In this document: positions 7,477-15,246 of the stretch, piece by piece
How the letters are laid out: every line of letters begins with the position of its first letter
How positions within the stretch are numbered: position 1 is the first letter of the stretch
Source of the DNA: Massilia sp. PAMC28688
Lineage (GTDB): Bacteria > Pseudomonadota > Gammaproteobacteria > Burkholderiales > Burkholderiaceae_D
Length of the DNA: 64,000 bases
Assembly: GCF_019443445.1 (NCBI RefSeq)
Contig: NZ_CP080378.1
Coordinates: forward strand, 124,001 to 188,000
Direction of reading: 5' to 3'
Notes under the pieces: model-generated
The model's input: only the letters and a program-made list of their open reading frames with translations
The model's database searches: none
Told to the model about the DNA's origin: nothing
Made by a program: the position numbers and the translations under genes

Positions 7477-8022
7477 ATGGCCAATCAAGAAAAGCCCGGG
7501 CGCGACGCGCTGGAGGTGCTGCGGGCGGAACACGCGCGGATCAAATCGCTGTTTCGCGACTTTGACAACCTGCCCGCGGACGACGATGACGACGACCAGC
7601 GCAAGGCAGAACTGGTTGACGACATCTGCTACGAGCTGGCGGTTCACGCCATGATCGAAGAAGAGATCTTCTATCCCGCTGTGCGTGCCGGCGCCGGCCA
7701 GCAAGAACTCATGGACGAAGCGGACATCGAGCACGCCGGCGCGCGCGAATTAATCAGCCAGCTCGAAATCATGTACCCCGGCGACGACCATTTTGACGCC
7801 ATCGTCACGGTCCTCGGCGAAGAGATGGCCCACCACATGGACAAGGAGGAAAGCGCCATGTTCGCCGCGGCGCGGGCCGCCGGGATCGACCTGCAGATCC
7901 TGGGCAGCCAACTGGCTGCGCGCAGGATGGCGCTTGACGAGGACCTGACCGCGCCGCCGGCCACCATGGATCCGATCGACCCGCGCGACGGCACCCGGGG
8001 GCCACCGCGCCCTCCCAATTAG
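7477..8022 (+). CDS. Hemerythrin HHE domain protein
   Basis: 181 residues from the ATG at 7477, which has CGGAG seven bases upstream; the longer open frame from 7213 overlaps the phasin and is not credible. A four-helix hemerythrin domain shows di-iron ligand positions: LRAEHARIKSLF, LAVHAMIEEEIFYPA, IEHAGARELI and EEMAHHMDKEESAMF. The C-terminus is Pro-rich. Proteins of this type bind O2 or NO or take part in oxidative-stress responses. Position in a stress-type cluster fits such a role. Confidence 0.88.
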   Translation: MANQEKPGRDALEVLRAEHARIKSLFRDFDNLPADDDDDDQRKAELVDDICYELAVHAMIEEEIFYPAVRAGAGQQELMDEADIEHAGARELISQLEIMYPGDDHFDAIVTVLGEEMAHHMDKEESAMFAAARAAGIDLQILGSQLAARRMALDEDLTAPPATMDPIDPRDGTRGPPRPPN

Positions 8023-8050
8023 GCAGGCAAGACAAAACAATCGGTGACAA

Positions 8051-8079
8051 GGAACTAAATATTCCGGGCGTATCTCTAA
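8051..8079 (+). promoter_or_regulatory. Candidate ECF-sigma promoter upstream of KGG gene
   Basis: GGAACTA at 8051-8057 and TCTCTAA at 8073-8079 are separated by 15 bp. The distance from GGAAC to TCTA is 24 here and 23 at the 6941 site. It lies 57 nt upstream of the KGG gene. Similar elements ahead of two stress-type genes suggest one alternative sigma factor; this is inference. Confidence 0.4.
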
Positions 8080-8135
8080 TTTACGAGCGCGCATGAATGC
8101 GCGATAAGACCGGCCAATAATTCAAGGAGATCGAG

Positions 8136-8516
8136 ATGGCGACCAGCAAGGAAGGCGCGAGCAAGAGCAGTAGCTCCGGCAATGCGCAAAAGAGCGACAG
8201 TTCCGGCAATGCCCAAAAAGGCGCCGGCAGCAGTGGCCCGGCAAAACGGGGATTCGCTGCCATGGATGAAGAGCAGCAGCGTCAAATCGCCAGCAAGGGC
8301 GGCCAGGCCGCGCACCAAAAAGGCACGGCCCACGAATTCGATTCAGAAGAAGCGCGGCGCGCTGGCCAGAAAGGCGGCGAAGCGGTCAGCCGCAATCGCG
8401 CGCATATGGCAGACATTGGACGCAAAGGTGGGGAAAGCCGCCAATCCGCAGCACGCAACATGAAAGCAGCAGCTGCCGCTGACAAGGGATCGCGCCAGGG
8501 TGGCAAGGAAGAATAG
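8136..8516 (+). CDS. KGG-repeat stress-induced protein
   Basis: 126 residues, strongly hydrophilic, with no Cys or Trp. Three KGG motifs of the GsiB/ConE-like stress-induced family are spaced about 24 residues apart: IASKGGQAAHQKG, RRAGQKGGEAVSRN and IGRKGGESRQSAA. The N-terminal 35 residues are a Ser/Gly/Ala repeat (SSGNAQK twice). Such proteins are usually disordered and induced by desiccation, osmotic or general stress. A strong ribosome binding site (AAGGAGATCGAG) fixes the start. An ECF-type promoter candidate lies just upstream. Confidence 0.85.
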   Translation: MATSKEGASKSSSSGNAQKSDSSGNAQKGAGSSGPAKRGFAAMDEEQQRQIASKGGQAAHQKGTAHEFDSEEARRAGQKGGEAVSRNRAHMADIGRKGGESRQSAARNMKAAAAADKGSRQGGKEE

Positions 8517-8560
8517 CCTATCGACTCCGCGCCGAGGCCGGAATGCACGAGGTAGGGGCC

Positions 8561-9060
8561 GGGCGACTGTTAGCAATGGTCAGCGACTGGTAAGGATGAT
8601 CAGCGATTGTTGGCAATGGTCAGCGACTGTTAAGGATGATCAGCGATTGTTGGCGATGGTGAGCAACTGCAAGCGATGGTCAGCGATTTATCGATGGTCA
8701 GCGGAGCGATTTTCAGCGCGTGGGAGCAGTCGTGAGCGCCGTCGCCAATCGCCCACCAGTCTTCAGCGATCATCATCTGTCATCGAGAGGCATCGGCAAT
8801 CGACCAATGTCTTCTCGATCGCAAGCAGTCTTTCAGAGTCGTCCACTATCGCCGATCAGGCTTCGGCGGTCGCCAGAAATCTTCGGGAGTCATCTGCAAT
8901 CGGCGGCAGTGTTAGGTGATCACGAGCGGTCGTCGCGAGTTATGCGCAACGTTATGCAGTCGTTGAGAGTCGTTAGCTGCCGTCGGTAGTCGTCAGCAGC
9001 CGTCAGTAGTAGTCAGCAGCCGTCGGAAGTCGTCGGCAACCGTCGGCAACCGTCGAGACG
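8561..9060. repeat. Degenerate 10-bp periodic repeat tract, non-coding
   Basis: About 500 bp in which a decamer recurs almost without phase slip. At the left end units read CAGCGAYTGT and TRRSRATGGT alternating (a 20-bp double unit). In the middle they drift to forms like CATCGGCAAT or CTTCGGGAGT. At the right end they read CGTCGGTAGT, CGTCAGCAGC and CGTCGGCAAC. Ten is not a multiple of three, so the tract is not evolving as protein, and frames through it have no family resemblance. The rest of the 8517-9235 gap holds nothing I can identify. Confidence 0.75.
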
Positions 9061-9235
9061 CGCCCCCAGTCGGCAGGCATCAGCGATTGTTTGCAGTGGC
9101 CGTCCGTCGCCAGATCCGATGGAACACGGCATCATCATGACATCTCACGCTGCCTGCGGCTCGTTGTCGCCGCACGCCGACGGCGACAGGCCGGCAGAAG
9201 TTAGCGCCGTATGGGCCTGGGGGACGGTCCACCAT

Positions 9236-9379
9236 TCAGCTACTCAAGCCTACTGCGTTCATCACCACTTTCATCAGAGCGGCAGCGATTCCGAGCGCCG
9301 CCACGCTGAGCACCCAGATGAGAATGAGCCAGCCGAGCCGCTTCCACCACGGCCCCGGCGTATTGTTCTTGTCATCCAT
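9236..9379 (-). CDS. DUF2474 small membrane subunit of the bd-type oxidase
   Basis: A 47-residue ORF. It begins MDDKNNTPGPWWKRLGWL, continues with one transmembrane helix (LILIWVLSVAALGIAAALM), and ends with a short tail. The PWWKRLGW entry is the DUF2474 signature. This family sits after cydB/cioB and is the counterpart of CydX, a single-helix subunit stabilising the oxidase. The cioB stop and this start overlap as TAATG, implying translational coupling. Below usual gene-length cutoffs, it is easily missed. Confidence 0.88.
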   Translation of the reverse strand: MDDKNNTPGPWWKRLGWLILIWVLSVAALGIAAALMKVVMNAVGLSS

Positions 9380-10386
9380 TAGTGGTATCCATCCCCGGCC
9401 CGCACTTTTCCACGAAATACATAATATGACCAGATCGTGTACATCAAAATAAACGGAATGATCAGCAATGCGCCCACCAGGGCAAAGCCCTGGCTTTGCG
9501 GGGGCGATGCCGCAGCCCAGATCGTGATATCGGGCGGGACGATATTGGGCCAGACGCTGATGCCCAGACCGCTGTAACCGAGGAAGATGAGCAAGAGCGT
9601 GAAGACGAACGGTCTCACCTGTGCATTGACGGCGAGGGAGCGCAGTAGACCCCAGCTACCGGCCACCACCAGAATTGGCACCGGAGCAAACCACACGATA
9701 TTCGGAAAACTGAGCCAGCGCGCCGCGATACGGGGGTCGATCAGCGGCGTCCAGATACTGATCACCACGATCGTCGCAAGCAGCATCCAGACCAGCGGCC
9801 GCGTCAAACGGTATGCGTGCCGTTGCAGCGCCCCTTCGGTCTTCATGATGAGCCAGGTACTGCCCAGGAGCGCGTAAGCGACCATGAGGCCGACGCCGGT
9901 GAAGATCGAGAACGGCGACAGCCAGTCCAGGGCACCGCCCGAAAATGTGCGGTCAACCACTGAAAAGCCCTGGATATAGGCCCCAAGCGCCACTCCCTGG
10001 AAGAAAGTCGCCACCATCGAGCCGCCCGTGAATGCCTTGTCCCAGAAATGGCGCTCGTGATCGAGTGCCTTGAAGCGAAATTCGAAAGCGACGCCGCGGA
10101 AGATCAGGCCGATCAGCATGAAAATCAGCGGTAGATATAGCGCGCTCAGGATGACCGAATACGCCAGGGGAAACGCGGCAAGAAGACCTGCGCCACCCAT
10201 GACCAGCCAGGTCTCATTGCCATCCCACACGGGTGCGACGGTATTCATCATGACGTCACGCTCTTCCTTGTCCTTGAAGAAGGGATAGAGCAAGCCGATG
10301 CCAAGATCGAACCCATCCATGATGATGTACATCATGATCCCGAACAGGATAATGACGGCCCACACGATCGACAGATCAATTCCCAT
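9379..10386 (-). CDS. cioB: Cytochrome bd-type quinol oxidase subunit II
   Basis: 335 residues, polytopic, CydB/CioB family. The conserved start MGIDLSIVWAVIILFGIMMYIIMDGFDLGIGLLYPF contains the quinol oxidase subunit II Asp/Gly motif, and the PVWDGNETWLV block is diagnostic. It pairs with CydA/CioA to form the membrane oxidase that reduces O2 to water with high affinity. The start at 10386 has AAGGAG six bases upstream and overlaps the end of cioA by 11 nt. DUF2474 follows. I favour the cyanide-insensitive CIO subtype because the partner subunit has a short Q-loop and the small subunit is DUF2474 rather than CydX. Confidence 0.93.
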   Translation of the reverse strand: MGIDLSIVWAVIILFGIMMYIIMDGFDLGIGLLYPFFKDKEERDVMMNTVAPVWDGNETWLVMGGAGLLAAFPLAYSVILSALYLPLIFMLIGLIFRGVAFEFRFKALDHERHFWDKAFTGGSMVATFFQGVALGAYIQGFSVVDRTFSGGALDWLSPFSIFTGVGLMVAYALLGSTWLIMKTEGALQRHAYRLTRPLVWMLLATIVVISIWTPLIDPRIAARWLSFPNIVWFAPVPILVVAGSWGLLRSLAVNAQVRPFVFTLLLIFLGYSGLGISVWPNIVPPDITIWAAASPPQSQGFALVGALLIIPFILMYTIWSYYVFRGKVRAGDGYH

Positions 10387-11821
10387 CTTCTACTCCTTCT
10401 TGTGGCGCGACATCATCACGGTCAGACTTGCGTGCCGCGGACAGCGGGCGCATTGGTGTCCTGGCCTGACCGGGCCCACCTACCTCGGGATGGCGTCCTT
10501 CGCTGATAACGGGTCCCTTGCGAATCATCCTCAGCATATAGGCAACGCCGGTGCCAAACACGGCAAAATACACCAGCACGAACAGCGCCAGCGTGATGCC
10601 GAGCTGATTGGCACTGTGGCGCGACACCGCATCGGCGGTGCGCATCACGCCGTAAATGATCCAGGGCTGCCGGCCAATTTCCGTCGTATACCAGCCCGCC
10701 AGGATGGCAACGACGCCCGAGCCGCCCATCCACAAGGAAAAGCGCAGGAATGGCCTGCTCGTCCACAAGCGCTTCCTCCAGCGCAGCCAGACGCTGATCA
10801 CCCCCAGCAGGATCATCAACAGGCCAAGCCCAACCATGACCCGGAAGGACCAGAAAACAATTGTTGAATTGGGCCGATCGGCGGGCGCAAATTCTTTCAG
10901 GGCGGGGACCTTGCCATCCCAGCTGTGGGTCAGGATGAGGCTTCCCAGGCGGGGTATTTCCACCTTGTACTTGGTGCGCTCTTCCTCCATGTCAGGGATC
11001 CCAAACAGAATGAGGGGGACACCGTCGTTGCCGCTGTTTTCCCAATGCCCTTCCATCGCCGCTATTTTTGCAGGCTGGTGCTTCAAGGTATTCAATCCGT
11101 GAAAGTCACCAATGACGGCCTGCAACGGTGCGACGATCACCACCATCCACATCGCCATGGAAAACATTTTCCGGATCGCCGCGTTGTCCGTCCCGCGCAG
11201 CAGGTGCCAGGCGGCGGAAGCACCGACGAACAGCGCCGTGGCGAGAAAGGCGGCCACGCTCATGTGCGCCAGCCGGTAGGGAAACGAGGGATTGAAAATG
11301 ATGGCGAACCAGTCGGTAGGCACGACGCGGCCGGCGACGATCTCGAAGCCCTGCGGCGTTTGCATCCAGCTGTTCGAGGCCAGAATCCAGGTGGCGGAAA
11401 TGAGCGTGCCCAGCGCCACCATGGCCGTGGACAGGAAGTGCAGCCCCGGTCCCACCCGGTTCCAGCCAAACAGCATCACCCCCAGAAATCCCGCTTCCAG
11501 GAAAAAGGCGGTCAACACTTCATAGGCGAGCAAAGGCCCGGTAACGCTCCCGGCAAAGTCGGAATAGTAGCTCCAGTTCGTGCCAAACTGGTAAGCCATG
11601 ACCAGGCCGGAGACCACCCCCATGCCGAAATTGACCGCGAAAATCTTGGACCAGAAATGGTAGAGATCGCGGTAGAGTTCCCGGCGCGTGCGCAGCCAGC
11701 ACGCTTCCAGCACGGTCAGAAAGCTGGCCAGGCCGATGGTGATGGCCGGGAAAATGATATGAAACGATATCGTGAAACCAAACTGGACGCGCGCCAGTTC
11801 AAGGGCAGTCAAGCCGAACAT
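10376..11821 (-). CDS. cioA: Cytochrome bd-type quinol oxidase subunit I, CIO type
   Basis: 481 residues. The N-terminal helix holds the high-spin heme ligand His (FTISFHIIFPAITIG, about residue 20). Further conserved blocks are NFGMGVVSGLVMAYQFGTNW, EAGFLGVMLFGWNRV and FPYRLAHMSVAAF (low-spin heme His). The quinol loop is short (GNDGVPLILFGIPDMEEERTKYKVEIPRLGSLIL), as in CioA rather than E. coli CydA. The C-terminal 40 residues are a hydrophilic extension. AAGGAGAC just before the ATG gives a strong start. It is transcribed with the GbsR-type regulator upstream and cioB downstream. Confidence 0.93.
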   Translation of the reverse strand: MFGLTALELARVQFGFTISFHIIFPAITIGLASFLTVLEACWLRTRRELYRDLYHFWSKIFAVNFGMGVVSGLVMAYQFGTNWSYYSDFAGSVTGPLLAYEVLTAFFLEAGFLGVMLFGWNRVGPGLHFLSTAMVALGTLISATWILASNSWMQTPQGFEIVAGRVVPTDWFAIIFNPSFPYRLAHMSVAAFLATALFVGASAAWHLLRGTDNAAIRKMFSMAMWMVVIVAPLQAVIGDFHGLNTLKHQPAKIAAMEGHWENSGNDGVPLILFGIPDMEEERTKYKVEIPRLGSLILTHSWDGKVPALKEFAPADRPNSTIVFWSFRVMVGLGLLMILLGVISVWLRWRKRLWTSRPFLRFSLWMGGSGVVAILAGWYTTEIGRQPWIIYGVMRTADAVSRHSANQLGITLALFVLVYFAVFGTGVAYMLRMIRKGPVISEGRHPEVGGPGQARTPMRPLSAARKSDRDDVAPQEGVEDGN

Positions 11822-11835
11822 TGAGGTCTCCTTGC

Positions 11836-12402
11836 CTACGTGGCCTTGTTCTTGCGGAAAGTGCCGCGCACGGTATCGCCCACGTCGAGCAGCTTACCCA
11901 CGGTCGATCCCATCTTCATGAGCGACGTCAAGGTCTCGGGAGAGAGCCGCTGGACGTCGTCGAACCAGGCGCTGGACAGTTCAATGAGTTCATACATCTC
12001 GCGCATGCGGGCCTGAGCAACGATATCGGCTTCGGTACTCGGCGTCTCCAGCAGGGCGTCGCGCAACATGGACAGCGTCGGCTCCACTTCGCGGCGGCGG
12101 CGCTCTTCGATCAGCGCCTTGAAAATGTCCCACACATCCTTGGGCGGCTCAAAATACTCGCGCCGGTCTCCCGGCTGATGCAGCAGCTTGACCAGGCGCC
12201 ATGATTGCAGCTCCTTGAGGCCCATCGAGACGTTGGAGCGCGAAAACTGCAGGTGCTCGGCAATTTCGTCGGCGTTAAGCGGCTTGCTCAGGACGAACAG
12301 CAAGGCATAGATTTGCCCGACTGTCCGGTTGATGCCCCAGCGGCTACCCATTTCGCCAAAATGGAGGATGAATTTTTGTGCCAGCGGTGTGAGATTGACC
12401 AT
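11836..12402 (-). CDS. GbsR/MarR-family transcriptional regulator
   Basis: 188 residues from the ATG at 12402. A winged helix-turn-helix of the GbsR subgroup is visible: WGINRTVGQIYALLFVLSKPLNADEIAEHLQFSRSNVSMGLKELQSWRLV, followed by a DRREYF wing. The C-terminal half is helical, RRRREVEPTL and onward, for dimerisation. The frame is open far upstream (to 12990), but that part runs antisense through the channel gene's region and lacks any signal. It is the first gene of the cio operon, 14 nt before cioA. A palindrome in its own promoter (12429-12446) suggests autoregulation and control of the oxidase. Confidence 0.87.
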   Translation of the reverse strand: MVNLTPLAQKFILHFGEMGSRWGINRTVGQIYALLFVLSKPLNADEIAEHLQFSRSNVSMGLKELQSWRLVKLLHQPGDRREYFEPPKDVWDIFKALIEERRRREVEPTLSMLRDALLETPSTEADIVAQARMREMYELIELSSAWFDDVQRLSPETLTSLMKMGSTVGKLLDVGDTVRGTFRKNKAT

Positions 12403-12428
12403 GTGGTTGATGCCGTTAAGTTTTGAAT

Positions 12429-12451
12429 TTTCAGGAATTACTGAAATTATA
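12429..12451 (-). promoter_or_regulatory. cio operon promoter with palindromic operator
   Basis: On the minus strand a perfect -10 TATAAT (complement of 12446-12451) is followed by the inverted repeat TTTCAG-N6-CTGAAA (12429-12446), which covers the expected transcription start. No good -35 is visible. The leader to the GbsR-type start is about 37 nt. Overlap of the repeat with the start site fits repression by the GbsR-type protein. Confidence 0.6.
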
Positions 12452-12455
12452 GGAG

Positions 12456-12483
12456 AAAAAAACAGGCCGTGCTGAAGACGGCC
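12456..12483 (-). terminator. Rho-independent terminator of the channel/SUFU operon
   Basis: Read on the minus strand, the stem GGCCGT/ACGGCC (12478-12483 and 12465-12470) with a 7-nt loop is followed by TG and seven T residues (A7 at 12456-12462 on plus). It lies just after the ion-channel gene and upstream of the cio promoter. Confidence 0.75.
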
Positions 12484-12503
12484 CGTTTTGCCGGAATGGG
12501 TGG

Positions 12504-13181
12504 CTATTTCGGGGCGCTGTGATCCCGTTGCATGGTGAGCGCAATCAGGCGGGCCACCACCCCGGCCAGGTAAATCAAGCCACAAAACATTTCCACGCTG
12601 GCCACGGCGCGCGCCTGTGGCGTGAGGGGAATCACGTCCCCGATGCCGGTGCTCGACAACAGCGCAAAGCTCAGATAGTTCAACTCCGTCCAGGTACGCA
12701 GGTCGCCCGGGTTCACTGCCGCGGCGAACGTACCCGGCTGGAGCGCCTGGATCAGGATGAACACGTGGGTAAAGCCCCAGGCCAGCAAGGTGAAGGTTGC
12801 TCCGGCAGCAAACAGCTCGTCGGTCGTGGCCTTGTAGTCTTCCATCATGTAGGCAATCAGGCTGAGGGCCGCGTAAAAATAAAACGCTGCTTCCAGGCCG
12901 GAAACCCAGGGCAATACCCACGACAGTCCCAGCAGCCAGTGCAGCAGCTGGCCGCAGATGATCAGCACGGCCAGACTGGCGCTGATCCATGCCGGGCGCG
13001 GCGTGGTGCGGACCATCCGGATGGTAAAGCCGAGCACGACGACACCGAACAGGTTGAAAGCCACCAGGCCGGCGCGGGTCGATTCAATGAAAGGGTAAAG
13101 CAGCATGCCGCTCAATTGAACCAGCAACAAGATGGCGGACGGATGGCGGCGGGTGTGGTGCAGCAGGCGGTGACTGAACAT
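12504..13181 (-). CDS. Two-pore-helix type ion channel protein
   Basis: 225 residues with six or so hydrophobic helices. The C-terminal part has the Ion_trans_2 pore layout: LNYLSFALLSSTGIGDVIPLTPQARAVASVEMFCGLIYLAGVVARLI. The filter reads TGIGD in place of the potassium-channel TVGYGD, so the fold is clear but ion selectivity is uncertain. There is no RCK/TrkA domain. It lies 27 nt downstream of the SUFU-domain gene and ends at a good terminator. Confidence 0.8.
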   Translation of the reverse strand: MFSHRLLHHTRRHPSAILLLVQLSGMLLYPFIESTRAGLVAFNLFGVVVLGFTIRMVRTTPRPAWISASLAVLIICGQLLHWLLGLSWVLPWVSGLEAAFYFYAALSLIAYMMEDYKATTDELFAAGATFTLLAWGFTHVFILIQALQPGTFAAAVNPGDLRTWTELNYLSFALLSSTGIGDVIPLTPQARAVASVEMFCGLIYLAGVVARLIALTMQRDHSAPK

Positions 13182-13208
13182 GGGTGCGGGATGAATGAGA
13201 GGGAGCGC

Positions 13209-14309
13209 TTATCCAATAACTTCCACCACATCGCCCTCGGCGTTGCGGATGGTCGTCGGCTTCACGTCCCACAGAACCTGCTGGAACGATGGCAGTTTAT
13301 ACACGCCCTTGCGGGGGTGAAGCAAGGTGGCAAAGTCTTTCACGCTGGCCGCGTTCACCTTGAACAAGACCACGCCGTCGCGCCCGATACTGACTTCATT
13401 TTTGCGGCCAAGATCGAAAAACAGGCGGGCGCGCGGCCCCACCAGGCTGAACGGCTTGCCAAAAGGCAGGCGCAAAGGCAGGAACTCGGCCAGCTGCTCG
13501 ATCTGGCGCGCGCCAAGCGTGATCTCGACCAGGCTCTTGCGCAAGAAGCGTTTGCGCTGCCGGACGTCCAGCAAGTCGGTAAAAGCGGCGCTGCTGGACG
13601 AGCCATCCTTGCGGATGCCTTCCGTGGCCTGCACCATCACGCCGGGTTCGGTCAGAAAGGAGTGGCGTTCCAGATCCGTCACGTACAGGGGCATGCAGGG
13701 GTGCATCGTCGCAAGCAGCTTGCGGGTGTCCCATTTATGGGCCACAGCTTCCTCATCACGGGTCAGGCCCACGACCTGCAGGAAAGCCACACTGCCGTTG
13801 GCCGTATCGATGGCGGGCAATTCCGGATCAAACGTGAACGCCAGTGAGCACAAGGCCGTTGGCGTGCCCAGCGTGATCGGACCGTTGGTGCTCATGCGGT
13901 GGCCATCATGGAAACCATTGCCGGTGCGTACAACGTAGCGCGCCAGGCTTTGCAGCAAATGCAGGGGCCAGAGTGGTGCTTCCAGCGCGCGCGGGTCCGC
14001 CGCCAGGCGAAAGGTCAGCTCGAAACCGAACCCGCTCGCTGCACTGCCCGAGCGCTTGTCGAACAGGTCGGTCAAGCCATAGGTAACGTAATGCCAATGG
14101 GGCACCGGTTCGGCGCGCTGCCAGACGCTGATACTGTCGAGCGGGTCGGCGCCCCCGGCGTGCATGGGCTGCGGGTTCTGGAAGTGGCGTGGCTGCCGCC
14201 CCTTGTACAGCACATCAAGGGTCGCTGCAATGGCCTCCCGGCCGGGCGCGGGCGACGCCGGCTGCGATGCGGCGGGATCGCGGCGAACGGGGAGGTCCGA
14301 CGAATTCAT
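13209..14309 (-). CDS. Suppressor-of-fused (SUFU) domain protein
   Basis: 366 residues. The N-terminal half matches the bacterial SUFU-domain pattern: IAATLDVLYKGRQPRHF, then PHWHYVTYGLTDLFDKRSG, FGFELTFRL and PLWPLHLLQSLARYV. The central region holds GLTRDEEAVAHKW and PLYVTDLERHSFL. Bacterial SUFU proteins often occur as immunity proteins or in unknown roles. No toxin gene with polymorphic-toxin features is nearby, so the role here is open. The gene precedes an ion channel gene by 27 nt and likely shares its transcript. Confidence 0.8.
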   Translation of the reverse strand: MNSSDLPVRRDPAASQPASPAPGREAIAATLDVLYKGRQPRHFQNPQPMHAGGADPLDSISVWQRAEPVPHWHYVTYGLTDLFDKRSGSAASGFGFELTFRLAADPRALEAPLWPLHLLQSLARYVVRTGNGFHDGHRMSTNGPITLGTPTALCSLAFTFDPELPAIDTANGSVAFLQVVGLTRDEEAVAHKWDTRKLLATMHPCMPLYVTDLERHSFLTEPGVMVQATEGIRKDGSSSSAAFTDLLDVRQRKRFLRKSLVEITLGARQIEQLAEFLPLRLPFGKPFSLVGPRARLFFDLGRKNEVSIGRDGVVLFKVNAASVKDFATLLHPRKGVYKLPSFQQVLWDVKPTTIRNAEGDVVEVIG

Positions 14310-14497
14310 GGGTGGTTCCGATGCAGATTATGCAAGTCGCATGCTCCGGGAGTGGGCGGTGGGAAAATCTTAGCACGAGCCTAGCCCGCACGTGGCAGGA
14401 AGAGCGCGCGGTAACACATTCACAAGTAGTCACATCCCTGGTTGCCGGAAATGGGCCACGGCCTGCGCATGCGTTTTGCATGTGCTACAGTTCTTCC

Positions 14498-15004
14498 ATG
14501 CACGAACTCAAATACCTCAGCGCGTATTCGGACCAGATGCGCGCTCAGGTGTCGCAACTGATTGCGCAAAACAAGCTGGCCGATGTGCTGCGCCAGCGCT
14601 ACCCTGCTCCACACGCCATCCGCACCGATCGCGCCCTGTACGACTACGTCCAGGACTTGAAAACGACATACTTGCGCAACGCCGAACCCATCAACAAGGT
14701 GGCATTCGACAGCAAGATTCACGTGATCAATCACGCGCTCGGTTTGCACACGTCCATTTCGCGGGTCCAGGGCAGCAAGCTCAAAGCGAAGCATGAGATC
14801 CGGGTGGCCACGGTGTTCAAGGATGTGCCGCTTGAGTTCCTGCGCATGATCGCTGTGCACGAATTGGCACACGTAAAAGAAAAGCAGCACGACAAGGCTT
14901 TCTACAAGCTATGCTGCCACATGGAGCCGAATTATCATCAATACGAATTCGACCTGCGCCTCTACCTCACTCACCTTGATCTGTCACCTGAGCGCCTCTG
15001 GTAA
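14498..15004 (+). CDS. YgjP-like metallopeptidase domain protein
   Basis: 168 residues. The C-terminal half carries HELAHVKEKQHDKAFYKLCCHMEP, the HExxH-type zinc site of YgjP/M48-like (DUF45) proteins with the third ligand in H-DKAFY (residues 121-131). The N-terminal half is helical and unassigned. The start at 14498 is taken at MHELKYLSAY; the open frame upstream to 14189 overlaps the divergent SUFU gene. A strong terminator follows at 15033. Function is unproven; some YgjP homologues were reported to act as nucleotide pyrophosphatases. Confidence 0.8.
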   Translation: MHELKYLSAYSDQMRAQVSQLIAQNKLADVLRQRYPAPHAIRTDRALYDYVQDLKTTYLRNAEPINKVAFDSKIHVINHALGLHTSISRVQGSKLKAKHEIRVATVFKDVPLEFLRMIAVHELAHVKEKQHDKAFYKLCCHMEPNYHQYEFDLRLYLTHLDLSPERLW

Positions 15005-15032
15005 CACGCCCGCGTCCCGTCATCGACATGGA

Positions 15033-15060
15033 AAGCCTGTCCGGCAGGCTTGATTTTTTT
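15033..15060 (+). terminator. Rho-independent terminator
   Basis: A 7-bp perfect stem, AAGCCTG/CAGGCTT (15033-15039 and 15045-15051), has a 5-nt loop and is followed by GA and a run of seven T. It closes the YgjP-like gene. Confidence 0.85.
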
Positions 15061-15246
15061 GATATCAAGACCTGCATCAATTTGTTGCATACGCGCACGA
15101 AAGTTTGCAAGTAAGATATTTTCGGCGCCTTTTTGTCGACAATCAAGCGTCAGCCCTATAGAGTTGATCCTATGCCTTTCCACATGGCAATTACGACGTC
15201 CGCCTTCCACGTCACTTATCAGACAGGCATCCATCGGAACACTGCA

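Noticed and set aside
8500..8919. A 139-codon plus-strand frame entering the decamer tract.
   Set aside because: It starts inside the KGG gene and translates a 10-bp repeat in shifting frames into Ser/Arg-rich sequence without domains.
9119..9382. An 87-codon plus-strand frame after the decamer tract.
   Set aside because: It lies antisense to the DUF2474 gene, which has clear family sequence and coupling to cioB.
12403..12990. N-terminal extension of the GbsR-type frame.
   Set aside because: The extension runs through the channel gene's terminator and antisense region, has no family similarity, and the ATG at 12402 fits the promoter and leader.
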